In this document: piece after piece, positions 1 through 5,230 of the stretch | Numbering within the stretch: position 1 is the stretch's first letter | Layout of the letters: each line of letters starts with the position of its first letter | NCBI GenBank assembly: GCA_016195395.1 | Contig: JACPZR010000511.1 | Span: 1-5,891, forward strand | Origin: Spirochaetia bacterium | Lineage (GTDB): Bacteria; Spirochaetota; Leptospirae; Leptospirales; Leptonemataceae | Length of the DNA: 5,891 bases | Direction of reading: 5' to 3' | The notes under the pieces: generated by a model | Told to the model about the DNA's origin: nothing | Databases searched by the model: none | What the model saw: only the letters and a program-made list of their open reading frames with translations | Translations under genes and position numbers: made by a program

Positions 1-713
1 GTTCTGGTGGCGTCTGTCTGTTCCGCAAGGCGCTCAAGGTGTTTCTTCCATATAGAGAAGGCGCGGGGACCATGATGGAACGGACCGGACTGGGATGTCA
101 CTGTGCCCAGAAGGTTCTCCGCCTGTTTTCGCAGGGCGGCCTTGACGGAGATCGACAGAGTGGCGGGCGCGAGTGGCGGCAGAGGGCAGGGGATATCGAA
201 ATAGATATACTTTCCCGGAAAGAGTTCCGTCTCAAACGACATCGCCTGCTCAAGTGCCTGCGGCGTCACACGCTGGAACCCGGGAAAGGCGGTGTCCGCC
301 GTCAGAAATGAACCATCCGTTTCCGTGCCCACCACAACGAATTTGTGGCCGGTGAAGTGTTCCGGCGAATTGTAGTAGGGCAATGCGGCCACATCGCCCT
401 GAACCATGACGGGCGCTTCGCGGAGCCTCCGGTGGAGAAACGATTGCACGTCCGCAAAACTCTCCCCAAGGCGCCGCGGATCCGGGATGTTGACGGTTTT
501 GAAAAACACGTCTTCCAAGTCGCTCCCGCGTCCAAGGAACCACCCTGTGGGGTACTCCGCGCTTCCTTCAAGAAAGACCGACTCGAGGCCCGCTCCCAGT
601 CCAAAGCAGGCCGCCTCCGAAAGGGGCCACCCTGCGTATCGCACCATATCAGACAAGGCTGTGGAACCGCAGTGGCGTCCAAGCACATGTTGAAAGTGCG
701 CAACAACTGGCAT
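1..713 (-). CDS. BtrH N-terminal domain / DUF4872-like protein, 3' end cut by window edge
   Basis: The minus-strand reading frame is open from ATG 713 to the left edge (237 codons), so the C-terminus is missing. The N-terminal part matches the BtrH_N family (butirosin biosynthesis protein H, a papain-like or C39-like acyltransferase fold). HCGSTAL is at residues 14-20 with candidate nucleophile Cys15. GLGAG is at 38-42. PYYNSPEHFTGH is at 112-123 with candidate catalytic His123, and a TADT segment follows at 138-141. After YFDIP (171-175), a helical stretch containing GPRAFSIWKKHLERL resembles the DUF4872 domain that often follows BtrH_N. In butirosin synthesis BtrH moves an acyl group from a carrier protein to an aminoglycoside. 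Here no carrier protein or antibiotic gene is visible, so the substrate is unknown. GTG 722 is an alternative start in the same frame; a stop lies at 729-731. The ribosome-binding site before 713 is weak. The family call is strong, the function is not. Confidence 0.86.
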   Translation of the reverse strand, partial: MPVVAHFQHVLGRHCGSTALSDMVRYAGWPLSEAACFGLGAGLESVFLEGSAEYPTGWFLGRGSDLEDVFFKTVNIPDPRRLGESFADVQSFLHRRLREAPVMVQGDVAALPYYNSPEHFTGHKFVVVGTETDGSFLTADTAFPGFQRVTPQALEQAMSFETELFPGKYIYFDIPCPLPPLAPATLSISVKAALRKQAENLLGTVTSQSGPFHHGPRAFSIWKKHLERLAEQTDATR

Positions 714-829
714 GCCTGCCACGCTTGTCTAAACGAGCGACGGGTCAACTACAAGAGCGCAGCCAACCGCGCCGACCACGCAGTGCGTTGCAGCCGAGCC
801 CGCGACCATCCGTCAAAGTGCGCCGGCGC
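714..829. other. Intergenic gap between the alkD-like and btrH-like genes
   Basis: This 116-base stretch is the longest gap inside the minus-strand gene set. A perfect 10-base palindrome, GCGCCGGCGC (820-829), lies directly after the alkD-like stop codon, but no T-tract follows, so it is not a convincing terminator. A TTGACC box is at 748-743 on the minus strand, but I see no good -10 element at a suitable distance. Whether the btrH-like gene has its own promoter cannot be decided from the sequence. Confidence 0.4.
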
Positions 830-1582
830 TTACACCGTGCCGGCAAGGTAGGCCCGGCGCTTTGCATCAGGAAATTTTTCAATCGCGTACCGGAGCATCG
901 TGCGCGGCATCACACGGCAGTGTGTCTTGAGAAAGCCTTCCAGCACATCCTGATCCCGCGAACCGATCTCACGGAGCATCCAGCCCGCCGCTTTGTGCAT
1001 CAGATCGTGTTTGTCATGCAGGTGGGTCAGCGCCATTTCCAAGGGGAGATCAAACTGGTCTTCTTTGATGAACGCAAACGTGGCGAGAACGGAAATGCGC
1101 CGGTCCCAGAGGCTTTTTGATTTTGCGAGCGACCGGATAACGTCCATCCCTTGTCCCGTTGAAAGCGACCAGGCCCCCACGATGTTCGGCGCCGAGAGGT
1201 CCACAAGGTCCCAGTTGTTGATGTACTTTCTGCTCGATAGGTATAACTTGTAGATCCGTTCACGCAGGGCATCGTCAGCGCGCTTGTAGGCATCCACCAT
1301 TAAAAGGAGGGCAGCCAGCCGCTCTTCATGATACTTGGACGATACCATGCGTTTGATTTCCGGGTGCGGCATCCCGCGGAATTCGCGGACAAGTGTGCGG
1401 ATGGCGGGAACACGCAGGCCAAGAAACACGTCGCCTTCTCCGTAGTCTCCGGGCCCGGTCTTGAAGTAACGCGCCAGGTTGACAGCGTCCTTTGCGTTGG
1501 CCGCCGAGCGCATTCTTTTTTGCAGCTGGGCTGCGGTGAGAGGCGGTTTCTGGGCCCGCTTTGGGGCGGCTTTCTTTCTCAC
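830..1582 (-). CDS. DNA alkylation repair protein, AlkD-like HEAT-repeat glycosylase
   Basis: This 250-residue protein belongs to the DNA_alkylation_repair family (AlkD/AlkC type). These are bacterial glycosylases made of HEAT-like helical repeats that excise positively charged alkylated purines such as N3- and N7-alkyl adducts. The residues known to matter in Bacillus cereus AlkD (Trp109, Asp113, Arg148, Trp187) have counterparts: NWDLVD at 123-128 gives Trp124 and Asp128, WDRR at 159-162 gives the Arg, and GWMLRE at 200-205 gives Trp201. The motif FLGLRVPAIRTLVREF (53-68) is typical of the family's first repeats. Length is close to the family norm, apart from a basic N-terminal extension of about 20 residues. 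The start is GTG 1582, overlapping the TGA of the upstream DUF4384 gene as GTGA, which suggests translational coupling. ATG 1513 is an alternative but lacks a clear ribosome-binding site and would remove part of the first helix. The protein is cytoplasmic. The intact catalytic set supports an active enzyme. Confidence 0.93.
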   Translation of the reverse strand: MRKKAAPKRAQKPPLTAAQLQKRMRSAANAKDAVNLARYFKTGPGDYGEGDVFLGLRVPAIRTLVREFRGMPHPEIKRMVSSKYHEERLAALLLMVDAYKRADDALRERIYKLYLSSRKYINNWDLVDLSAPNIVGAWSLSTGQGMDVIRSLAKSKSLWDRRISVLATFAFIKEDQFDLPLEMALTHLHDKHDLMHKAAGWMLREIGSRDQDVLEGFLKTHCRVMPRTMLRYAIEKFPDAKRRAYLAGTV

Positions 1583-2292
1583 TTTTCTACGAGTTCGTAG
1601 GTGATCTTTTCGGCCTTGTAGTCACCGATCTTTTCTTTCTTCAACTTGGTGTTGATCCCGCGATACGTGACTTCCGAGTGACCGGAGGCTTTCACCTGTG
1701 GGAACTCATCGTTCAGATAGGACTTCTTCATATCAAAGAGGTCCACGGGTTTGGTGGTGACGATCGCCTGTATGCTTTCCGTTCCCACCGGCGGCACAAG
1801 TTCCCACTCAAAATCGTCCGAGTCTTCCGGAAACCGGTACTCTTTGTCCACATCAATGACTTCTGTGCGGCTGAACTTGTTGGGATAGATCATGATCATG
1901 GCGCCCTGAGCGTTGATCGAATAGATCTGAATGTAGACACGGCGCGGAGCGGTAGGCTTGTGCGCGAGCACTTTGAATGTCAGCGCCAGCTTGTCGCCCA
2001 GCTTGTAGGTGGGGTTGGTTCCCTTGTCCAGCTTCAAGAGCACGCTGTACGGGCTTTCAGGGTTGTCCATCACCAGATAGATCGAGAGCCAGCGGACGGC
2101 CTGCTCGCCCAGAGAGTCCGCAACTTTGTTGAAGGCGCCGGATGCGCTTCCCGCTCCGATGATAATGCCGGTTTCCGTTTTTACAACGCGCATGGTGGCC
2201 GTGTAGGTTTCCGCGGCGCCGGCTGCGCCCGCCACCTTTCGGATTTCTCCCAGCACCAGGTAATGGGCCCCCGACATTTTGCCGATCTTCAC
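1579..2292 (-). CDS. DUF4384 domain protein with a truncated CsgG-like N-terminus (5' end probably frameshifted)
   Basis: From GTG 2292 this frame gives 237 residues. Residues about 1-60 (GAHYLVLGEI at 8-17, RVVKTETG at 35-42) resemble the second half of a CsgG/LpoB-like domain, where 'GAdyvvtG' and 'lvdvkTGei' motifs are usual. Residues about 90-182 fit DUF4384: YKLGDKLALTF at 96-106, INAQGAMIMIYPNKF at 126-140, FEWELVPPVGTESIQAI at 161-177. A Lys-rich tail follows. DUF4384 proteins are usually exported and act at the envelope; their biochemical role is not known. The GTG has no good ribosome-binding site and the product has no signal peptide. ATG 2277 is an alternative. A proper start with a signal peptide lies at 2386 in another frame, and the first half of the CsgG-like domain is absent. 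The gene is therefore probably damaged or mis-assembled at its 5' end. The remaining coding frame is clean through to its TGA. Confidence 0.75.
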   Translation of the reverse strand: MKIGKMSGAHYLVLGEIRKVAGAAGAAETYTATMRVVKTETGIIIGAGSASGAFNKVADSLGEQAVRWLSIYLVMDNPESPYSVLLKLDKGTNPTYKLGDKLALTFKVLAHKPTAPRRVYIQIYSINAQGAMIMIYPNKFSRTEVIDVDKEYRFPEDSDDFEWELVPPVGTESIQAIVTTKPVDLFDMKKSYLNDEFPQVKASGHSEVTYRGINTKLKKEKIGDYKAEKITYELVEK

Positions 2293-2386
2293 TAACGCCG
2301 ATTCCGTTGGTTGCCGCCGCGAGTGGAAGCGAGGAAAGTAACAGGGCCGGAAGGGCCAGACGTATCACGACCAGGAAGCGATGCAT
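2287..2386 (-). pseudogene. Signal-peptide start of the DUF4384 gene, out of frame with the rest
   Basis: ATG 2386 opens with a textbook export signal: MHR, then a hydrophobic core VIRLALPALLLSSLPLAAA. It has the ribosome-binding site AAGAGG 8 bases upstream and starts 12 bases after the preceding gene ends. After the signal this frame degenerates into an Arg/Gly-rich shadow sequence and ends at TGA 2059-2057. The conserved protein continues in the neighbouring frame, which is open from about 2364 and reads RRQPTESALVKIGKM before joining the GTG 2292 region. The frame switch must fall roughly between 2325 and 2280. I infer that signal peptide and DUF4384 protein were once one gene. Because about half a CsgG-like domain is also missing, an internal out-of-frame deletion explains this better than a single-base indel. 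An assembly error is also possible. Confidence 0.6.
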
Positions 2387-2394
2387 ATAAGGTA

Positions 2395-2400
2395 CCTCTT
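2395..2400 (-). promoter_or_regulatory. Ribosome-binding site AAGAGG for the signal-peptide start at 2386
   Basis: AAGAGG overlaps the TAA stop of the upstream gene and lies 8 bases before ATG 2386. This is ideal spacing and supports 2386 as the original start of the DUF4384 gene. GTG 2292 has no comparable site. Confidence 0.7.
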
Positions 2401-2914
2401 ACTTGTTGCCGGGGACGGACGTACGGTCATTGATTTGAGTAGAGAACAGGTTGTAAAGCTCTGCATGTTGGGGCGAGAAGTCCCGGAAGATCTTGTCTTC
2501 CACGAGTTTCAGCGTGTCGCATCGAAAAGAAAAGAGAAACGTCCGCGTTTCGTCTTTGTCTCGGAACTCGATTCCGTAGTCCCAGACAGGCATGCAGCGC
2601 GCCGTGAATTGCTGCTTGTATCCCGCATTCTCGGACATCAGGCGACGGAATTGGGCGATGATTTTCTCATCCGTCAGGCGCCGGACGCTTTCGTAATCCT
2701 TGCGGGGATCGATGGGATTCAGGGTTTCTTTGTATGTATAGACATAGATGCCGGGGGCCTTGCGAACCACGTTGATGGCTTGGAGAGAGATTTCCCCGGG
2801 ATTCTTTGCGGTTCCCGAATTCCCGCCTCCGGTCTGGCAAGATGCGCCGGAGGCCAGCGCGATCAAACTGATAACTGCAAGGAGGGCGCCAAAGGTGAAT
2901 AGTCTCACGTTCAT
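2399..2914 (-). CDS. Small exported protein of unknown family (possible lipoprotein)
   Basis: I do not recognise this 171-residue protein. The start ATG 2914 is chosen because AGGGGG lies 6 bases upstream and the frame then opens with a signal peptide (MNVRLFTFGALLAVISLIAL). Longer in-frame starts at 2944 and 2968 would place a charged stretch before it. Cys26 in SGASCQ could be lipidated, but the -3 residue is Gly rather than Leu, so the lipobox is poor and signal peptidase I cleavage is equally possible. The mature part has a Gly/Ser/Thr-rich linker and then a mixed domain with Cys107 and Cys132, which could form a disulfide. Its most distinctive stretch is MPVWDYGIEFRD (108-119) with TFLFSFRCDTLKLVEDKIF (125-143). 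It lies between the Omp85-type gene and the DUF4384 gene, 12 bases before the latter's original start, so a periplasmic or outer-membrane role is likely but unproven. Confidence 0.8.
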   Translation of the reverse strand: MNVRLFTFGALLAVISLIALASGASCQTGGGNSGTAKNPGEISLQAINVVRKAPGIYVYTYKETLNPIDPRKDYESVRRLTDEKIIAQFRRLMSENAGYKQQFTARCMPVWDYGIEFRDKDETRTFLFSFRCDTLKLVEDKIFRDFSPQHAELYNLFSTQINDRTSVPGNK

Positions 2915-2920
2915 TGGACG

Positions 2921-2926
2921 CCCCCT
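2921..2926 (-). promoter_or_regulatory. Ribosome-binding site AGGGGG deciding the start at 2914
   Basis: AGGGGG sits 6 bases upstream of ATG 2914 on the minus strand. No site of similar quality precedes the longer in-frame starts at 2944 and 2968. Confidence 0.55.
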
Positions 2927-2958
2927 GTAGCGTGTTTTGTTCATGTAAAGAACTTTCC

Positions 2959-2990
2959 CGCGGGGCACCGGCCTCTGCCGATACCCCGCG
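2959..2990 (-). terminator. Strong hairpin after the Omp85-type gene; possible weak terminator or mRNA-stabilising stem
   Basis: On the minus strand CGCGGGG pairs with CCCCGCG, then a G-U pair, then AUCGGC with GCCGGU, closing on an AGAG tetraloop. The stem is 14 continuous base pairs with two G-U wobbles. On the plus strand these wobbles become A-C mismatches, so the full stem forms only in the minus-strand transcript. It begins 9 bases after the Omp85-type stop codon. What follows (GGAAAGUUCUUUA) is only a poor U-tract, so a classical intrinsic terminator is doubtful. It may attenuate transcription into the downstream genes or protect the 3' end of the barrel mRNA. Confidence 0.55.
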
Positions 2991-2999
2991 CCTCATGCT

Positions 3000-4463
3000 T
3001 TAGAACATGTGGTCGAAGGAGAAGTTCGTGTTGCTGCCGTACTCGGACCGGCCTGACGAGATGTTGATGATCGTATTTTTCTGCCATACGATCCGCAAAC
3101 CTGCTCCAACGGCGCGGTGGATTCCTTTGCCGTCCAATTCCTGAATCGTAGGCGCCACGCGGCCGGCATCGTAGTAGCCCAGGATGACGAAGTCCATGCC
3201 GCCCAGAGCGCTGATTTTGAACGTTGTCAACCGCAGTTCCGTGTTGGCAATCGCATAGACGTTGTCCACGAATTGGTTGGCATTGTATCCGCGCACTCCG
3301 CGGTTTCCGCCAATCCCCTCATTTTCTTCGTTCATTGTGTAGATCCGGCCTGCTTCATAGAACGGAACCTGACCTACGGCTTTCTGGCCTTGGAGGCGGA
3401 ATGCGAACACCAGCTCTTTGTCCGCCGGCTTGAAGAGGCTGGGAAGCACTTCAATGTACTGACGATAGGTCATGGTGGTTCTGTAGAAGCTGTAATTGCT
3501 TCCCAAAGCGGGACTTACATCTTCAAAGTGGATGTCGGCAAAAATACCGTCATTGGGATTCTTTTCGCGGACCCGCGGACGCGAATCATAGGCCAAGGCC
3601 AGACGGACCGAGTTCACGTATTTGCGGTCTGCCACAGCATCGTACCCGTAGGGCTGTTCAACGTCGATCAACGTCTTGATGTTAGGAACTTTGTCCCCGC
3701 CTTCCGTGTCACCATAGTACGACTGGACGCGTTCGCGGCGGCCGCGGAACCCGGCGAACCATTTGAAGTTGGTATCTCCAAAGAAATCTTCGCTGGAAAG
3801 CTTGAAGAAGGGGCTGATGCGGTCGTAGTAGTAGTATTTATCCTGCGAATCCTGGAGGTACTCCTTACCGTTGTTAAAACTTCCCAGAGAGACCGGGGTT
3901 CCGCGCGCGAGAGCTGCAAGGCCGTTTTCGTTCAGAGTCAGCGCCTGAGTCTGGTAGACGTCGCGGGAAGCCGGAAGGTTTTCATTGATGGGAATCTCCC
4001 CTTCTTTGATCTTCTTGATCTTCTGGAGGTCATGGTAGTTTCCATATCCATACCACTGCGCGTTTAGCGTGCGCTCAAAGCCGGTGTCGACTTTGATCCG
4101 CAGCGGCGTACCCAGGAATTTAAGGTAGTCCAAAGAGAACTCATGATACTCGTATCCACGGGTTGTCTTGTAATACTGTCCAAAGGATTGGAAGAGGTAA
4201 GGCGCATAGCCAGGTTCATAGTATGTGCCGTATGCGCGCAGACCGTAACCAAAACCATCGTCCGTGCTGTAAGAGACGAGCGGAAGTCCGGTGAATTTCA
4301 GGCCTTGCTGCGCCGCCTTGTCATCACCGACTTTGGTTATCTTGTCCCCCGGAACCTTGTCGACTTTGTCTCCCGCTTTGTCCACCTGCGCGTAGAGCGA
4401 TGTGCCCGTCAGTGCGAGGACTGCCAGGAAGAGACGAATGCTTGTTTTATATGTCATTTTCAT
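3000..4463 (-). CDS. Omp85/BamA-type outer-membrane barrel (surface antigen family) without POTRA domains
   Basis: This 487-residue protein has a signal peptide (MKMTYKTSIRLF, hydrophobic core, likely cut after SLYA at residue 25). A short Asp/Lys/Gly linker follows (about 27-49), then a barrel. Omp85 hallmarks are all present: LPLVSYSTDDGFGYGLRAYGTY (roughly 60-81), WYGYGN at 137-142, YDSRPRVREKNPNDGIF at 292-308, the strand-16 loop motif GGNRGVRGY at 385-393, ANTELR at 406-411, YYDAGRV at 430-436 and GAGLRIVW at 453-460. It ends in Phe, as expected for a barrel assembly signal. POTRA domains, which would occupy several hundred N-terminal residues in BamA or TamA, are absent, so this is one of the short Omp85 proteins of unknown substrate. 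ATG 4463 is preferred over GTG 4487 because AGGA lies 9 bases upstream and the signal peptide then begins properly. It follows the lipoprotein gene by 20 bases. The family is clear; a role in protein or lipid insertion or export is inference. Confidence 0.9.
   Translation of the reverse strand: MKMTYKTSIRLFLAVLALTGTSLYAQVDKAGDKVDKVPGDKITKVGDDKAAQQGLKFTGLPLVSYSTDDGFGYGLRAYGTYYEPGYAPYLFQSFGQYYKTTRGYEYHEFSLDYLKFLGTPLRIKVDTGFERTLNAQWYGYGNYHDLQKIKKIKEGEIPINENLPASRDVYQTQALTLNENGLAALARGTPVSLGSFNNGKEYLQDSQDKYYYYDRISPFFKLSSEDFFGDTNFKWFAGFRGRRERVQSYYGDTEGGDKVPNIKTLIDVEQPYGYDAVADRKYVNSVRLALAYDSRPRVREKNPNDGIFADIHFEDVSPALGSNYSFYRTTMTYRQYIEVLPSLFKPADKELVFAFRLQGQKAVGQVPFYEAGRIYTMNEENEGIGGNRGVRGYNANQFVDNVYAIANTELRLTTFKISALGGMDFVILGYYDAGRVAPTIQELDGKGIHRAVGAGLRIVWQKNTIINISSGRSEYGSNTNFSFDHMF
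4317..4385 (-). repeat. Asp/Lys-rich imperfect repeat encoded in the linker of the Omp85-type protein
   Basis: Just after the signal peptide the protein carries several imperfect copies of a short K-x-GDK / DKV unit (DKAGDK, DKVPGDK, TKVGDDK). It occupies the place where POTRA domains would sit in a full Omp85 protein. At DNA level it is a GACAAA/GACAAG-rich tract. It is probably a flexible charged periplasmic linker. Confidence 0.5.
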
Positions 4464-4472
4464 AGTTTGATT

Positions 4473-4476
4473 TCCT
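4473..4476 (-). promoter_or_regulatory. Ribosome-binding site AGGA for the Omp85-type gene
   Basis: AGGA lies 9 bases upstream of ATG 4463, in the 20-base gap after the lipoprotein stop codon. It supports 4463 over the GTG at 4487. Confidence 0.45.
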
Positions 4477-4483
4477 GGATGCC

Positions 4484-5050
4484 TCACAGACTCTTCTTAA
4501 GCGTGAGTGCGTATAGAACCCGCGCCGATGTAGACGAGAAGTCCTGATAGTGGTCGAGCGTCATGCGGCCGGTCAGCTGATCGAGTTGCTGGTCTGCCCT
4601 GAAGTCCACAATGGAGATGCGCGGAGTCGTGGCGGGAGTGACGGACGTCTGAGTCAAAGTGATCACACGGTCCGATGTGGCTCCGTCTTTGGTAGTTCCC
4701 ACAACGCCGAATGTATACGACACGGGTGTGACGCCGTACTGCGGCGCCACGAATGTGAGTGAGCCGTTCAGTGTGTTTTGGTTCAAACCAACTATGAGGG
4801 TCAACGCGTTGTTGAACTGCGTCCGGGCCAGGTCTTCCGACGCGGATAACGTTGAGCAGCTGGACGCAACCGGCGTGTCCGAGCAGGTTTGAATCTGAGC
4901 CGATCCCGTCCAGACGGTGCCGGACAATGGGTTCAACCCAAGGAGTGAGATATACGGGTTTTGTTCAGGGGGCGCTTCATCCCCCCCTTTGCAGCCAACG
5001 ATTGCCGCCAAAACCGCGCCACAAGTGAGCAGGAGCAGGGTTTTTCGCAT
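4484..5050 (-). CDS. Small lipoprotein of unknown family
   Basis: I do not recognise the family of this 188-residue protein. It opens with MRKT and a hydrophobic stretch ending in a good lipobox, IVGC, with Cys20 as lipidation site and Lys at +2. The mature part begins with a charged, Pro-containing linker (KGGDEAPPEQNP). It continues with Ser/Thr-rich, beta-type sequence including Cys56 and Cys65, close enough for a disulfide loop. Alternating hydrophobic and polar residues (GSLTFVAPQYGVTPVSYTFGVVG, about 96-118, and the RVLYALTLK end) suggest a beta-sandwich or barrel-like fold. The clear start is ATG 5050, although no strong Shine-Dalgarno sequence is visible before it. It is the first gene of the minus-strand set and ends 20 bases before the Omp85-type gene, so a partner role for that barrel is a reasonable inference, comparable only in layout to lipoproteins that accompany Omp85 machines. 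Confidence 0.85.
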   Translation of the reverse strand: MRKTLLLLTCGAVLAAIVGCKGGDEAPPEQNPYISLLGLNPLSGTVWTGSAQIQTCSDTPVASSCSTLSASEDLARTQFNNALTLIVGLNQNTLNGSLTFVAPQYGVTPVSYTFGVVGTTKDGATSDRVITLTQTSVTPATTPRISIVDFRADQQLDQLTGRMTLDHYQDFSSTSARVLYALTLKKSL

Positions 5051-5230
5051 GCTTTACAACGAAAAAGGTCCGCGACCCGTCAAACAAAAACAGGTTCCAA
5101 ATTTCTCCAATACGGCAAATATTGTGTGATGCGCCGCGTTATCCGAGTGTGCGGCGCACCATTTGGCGCGATGGGTCATTGGTCTCAAACAGTTTTGCAT
5201 CGCTCTGCGGGTGAGTGGCGTCTAAAGGGC
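5051..5230. other. Divergent intergenic region between the lipoprotein and DUF3187 genes
   Basis: This roughly 180-base gap must hold the start signals for both directions. The stretch 5081-5128 is distinctly A/T-rich compared with the flanking genes. For the minus strand, TTGACG (5083-5078) is a good -35 box, but the best matching -10, TGTAAA (5058-5053), is 19 bases away and almost touches the ATG. For the plus strand, TATTGT (5120-5125) is a possible -10 element without a convincing -35. An inverted repeat lies at 5130-5158. No RNA gene or further reading frame of merit is visible. Confidence 0.4.
5130..5158. repeat. Inverted repeat TGCGCCGC...GCGGCGCA in the divergent region
   Basis: Two perfect 8-base arms (5130-5137 and 5151-5158) are separated by 13 bases. 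No T-tract follows on either strand, so it is not a terminator. It could be an operator for a dimeric regulator or a leader hairpin upstream of the DUF3187 gene. Confidence 0.45.

Noticed and set aside
743..748. TTGACC as -35 box of a promoter for the btrH-like gene
   Set aside because: No acceptable -10 element is found 16-18 bases downstream.
820..845. GC-rich palindromes around the end of the alkD-like gene as a terminator
   Set aside because: The GCCGGC stems are short and no T-tract follows on the minus strand.
302..851. Several frames on both strands around 250-850
   Set aside because: All overlap the BtrH-family frame, which carries the conserved Cys/His motifs and is open to the window edge.
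1561..2295. Plus-strand frame of 244 residues opposite the DUF4384 gene
   Set aside because: The His/Val/Phe-rich product has no recognisable features, while the minus strand shows DUF4384 motifs.
3117..4067. Long plus-strand frame of 316 residues inside the Omp85-type gene
   Set aside because: It is the antisense shadow of a gene with unmistakable Omp85 motifs, and it has no ribosome-binding site.
5053..5083. TTGACG / TGTAAA as a promoter for the lipoprotein gene
   Set aside because: The 19-base spacing is poor, and transcription would begin almost at or inside the start codon; not strong enough to list as a promoter.
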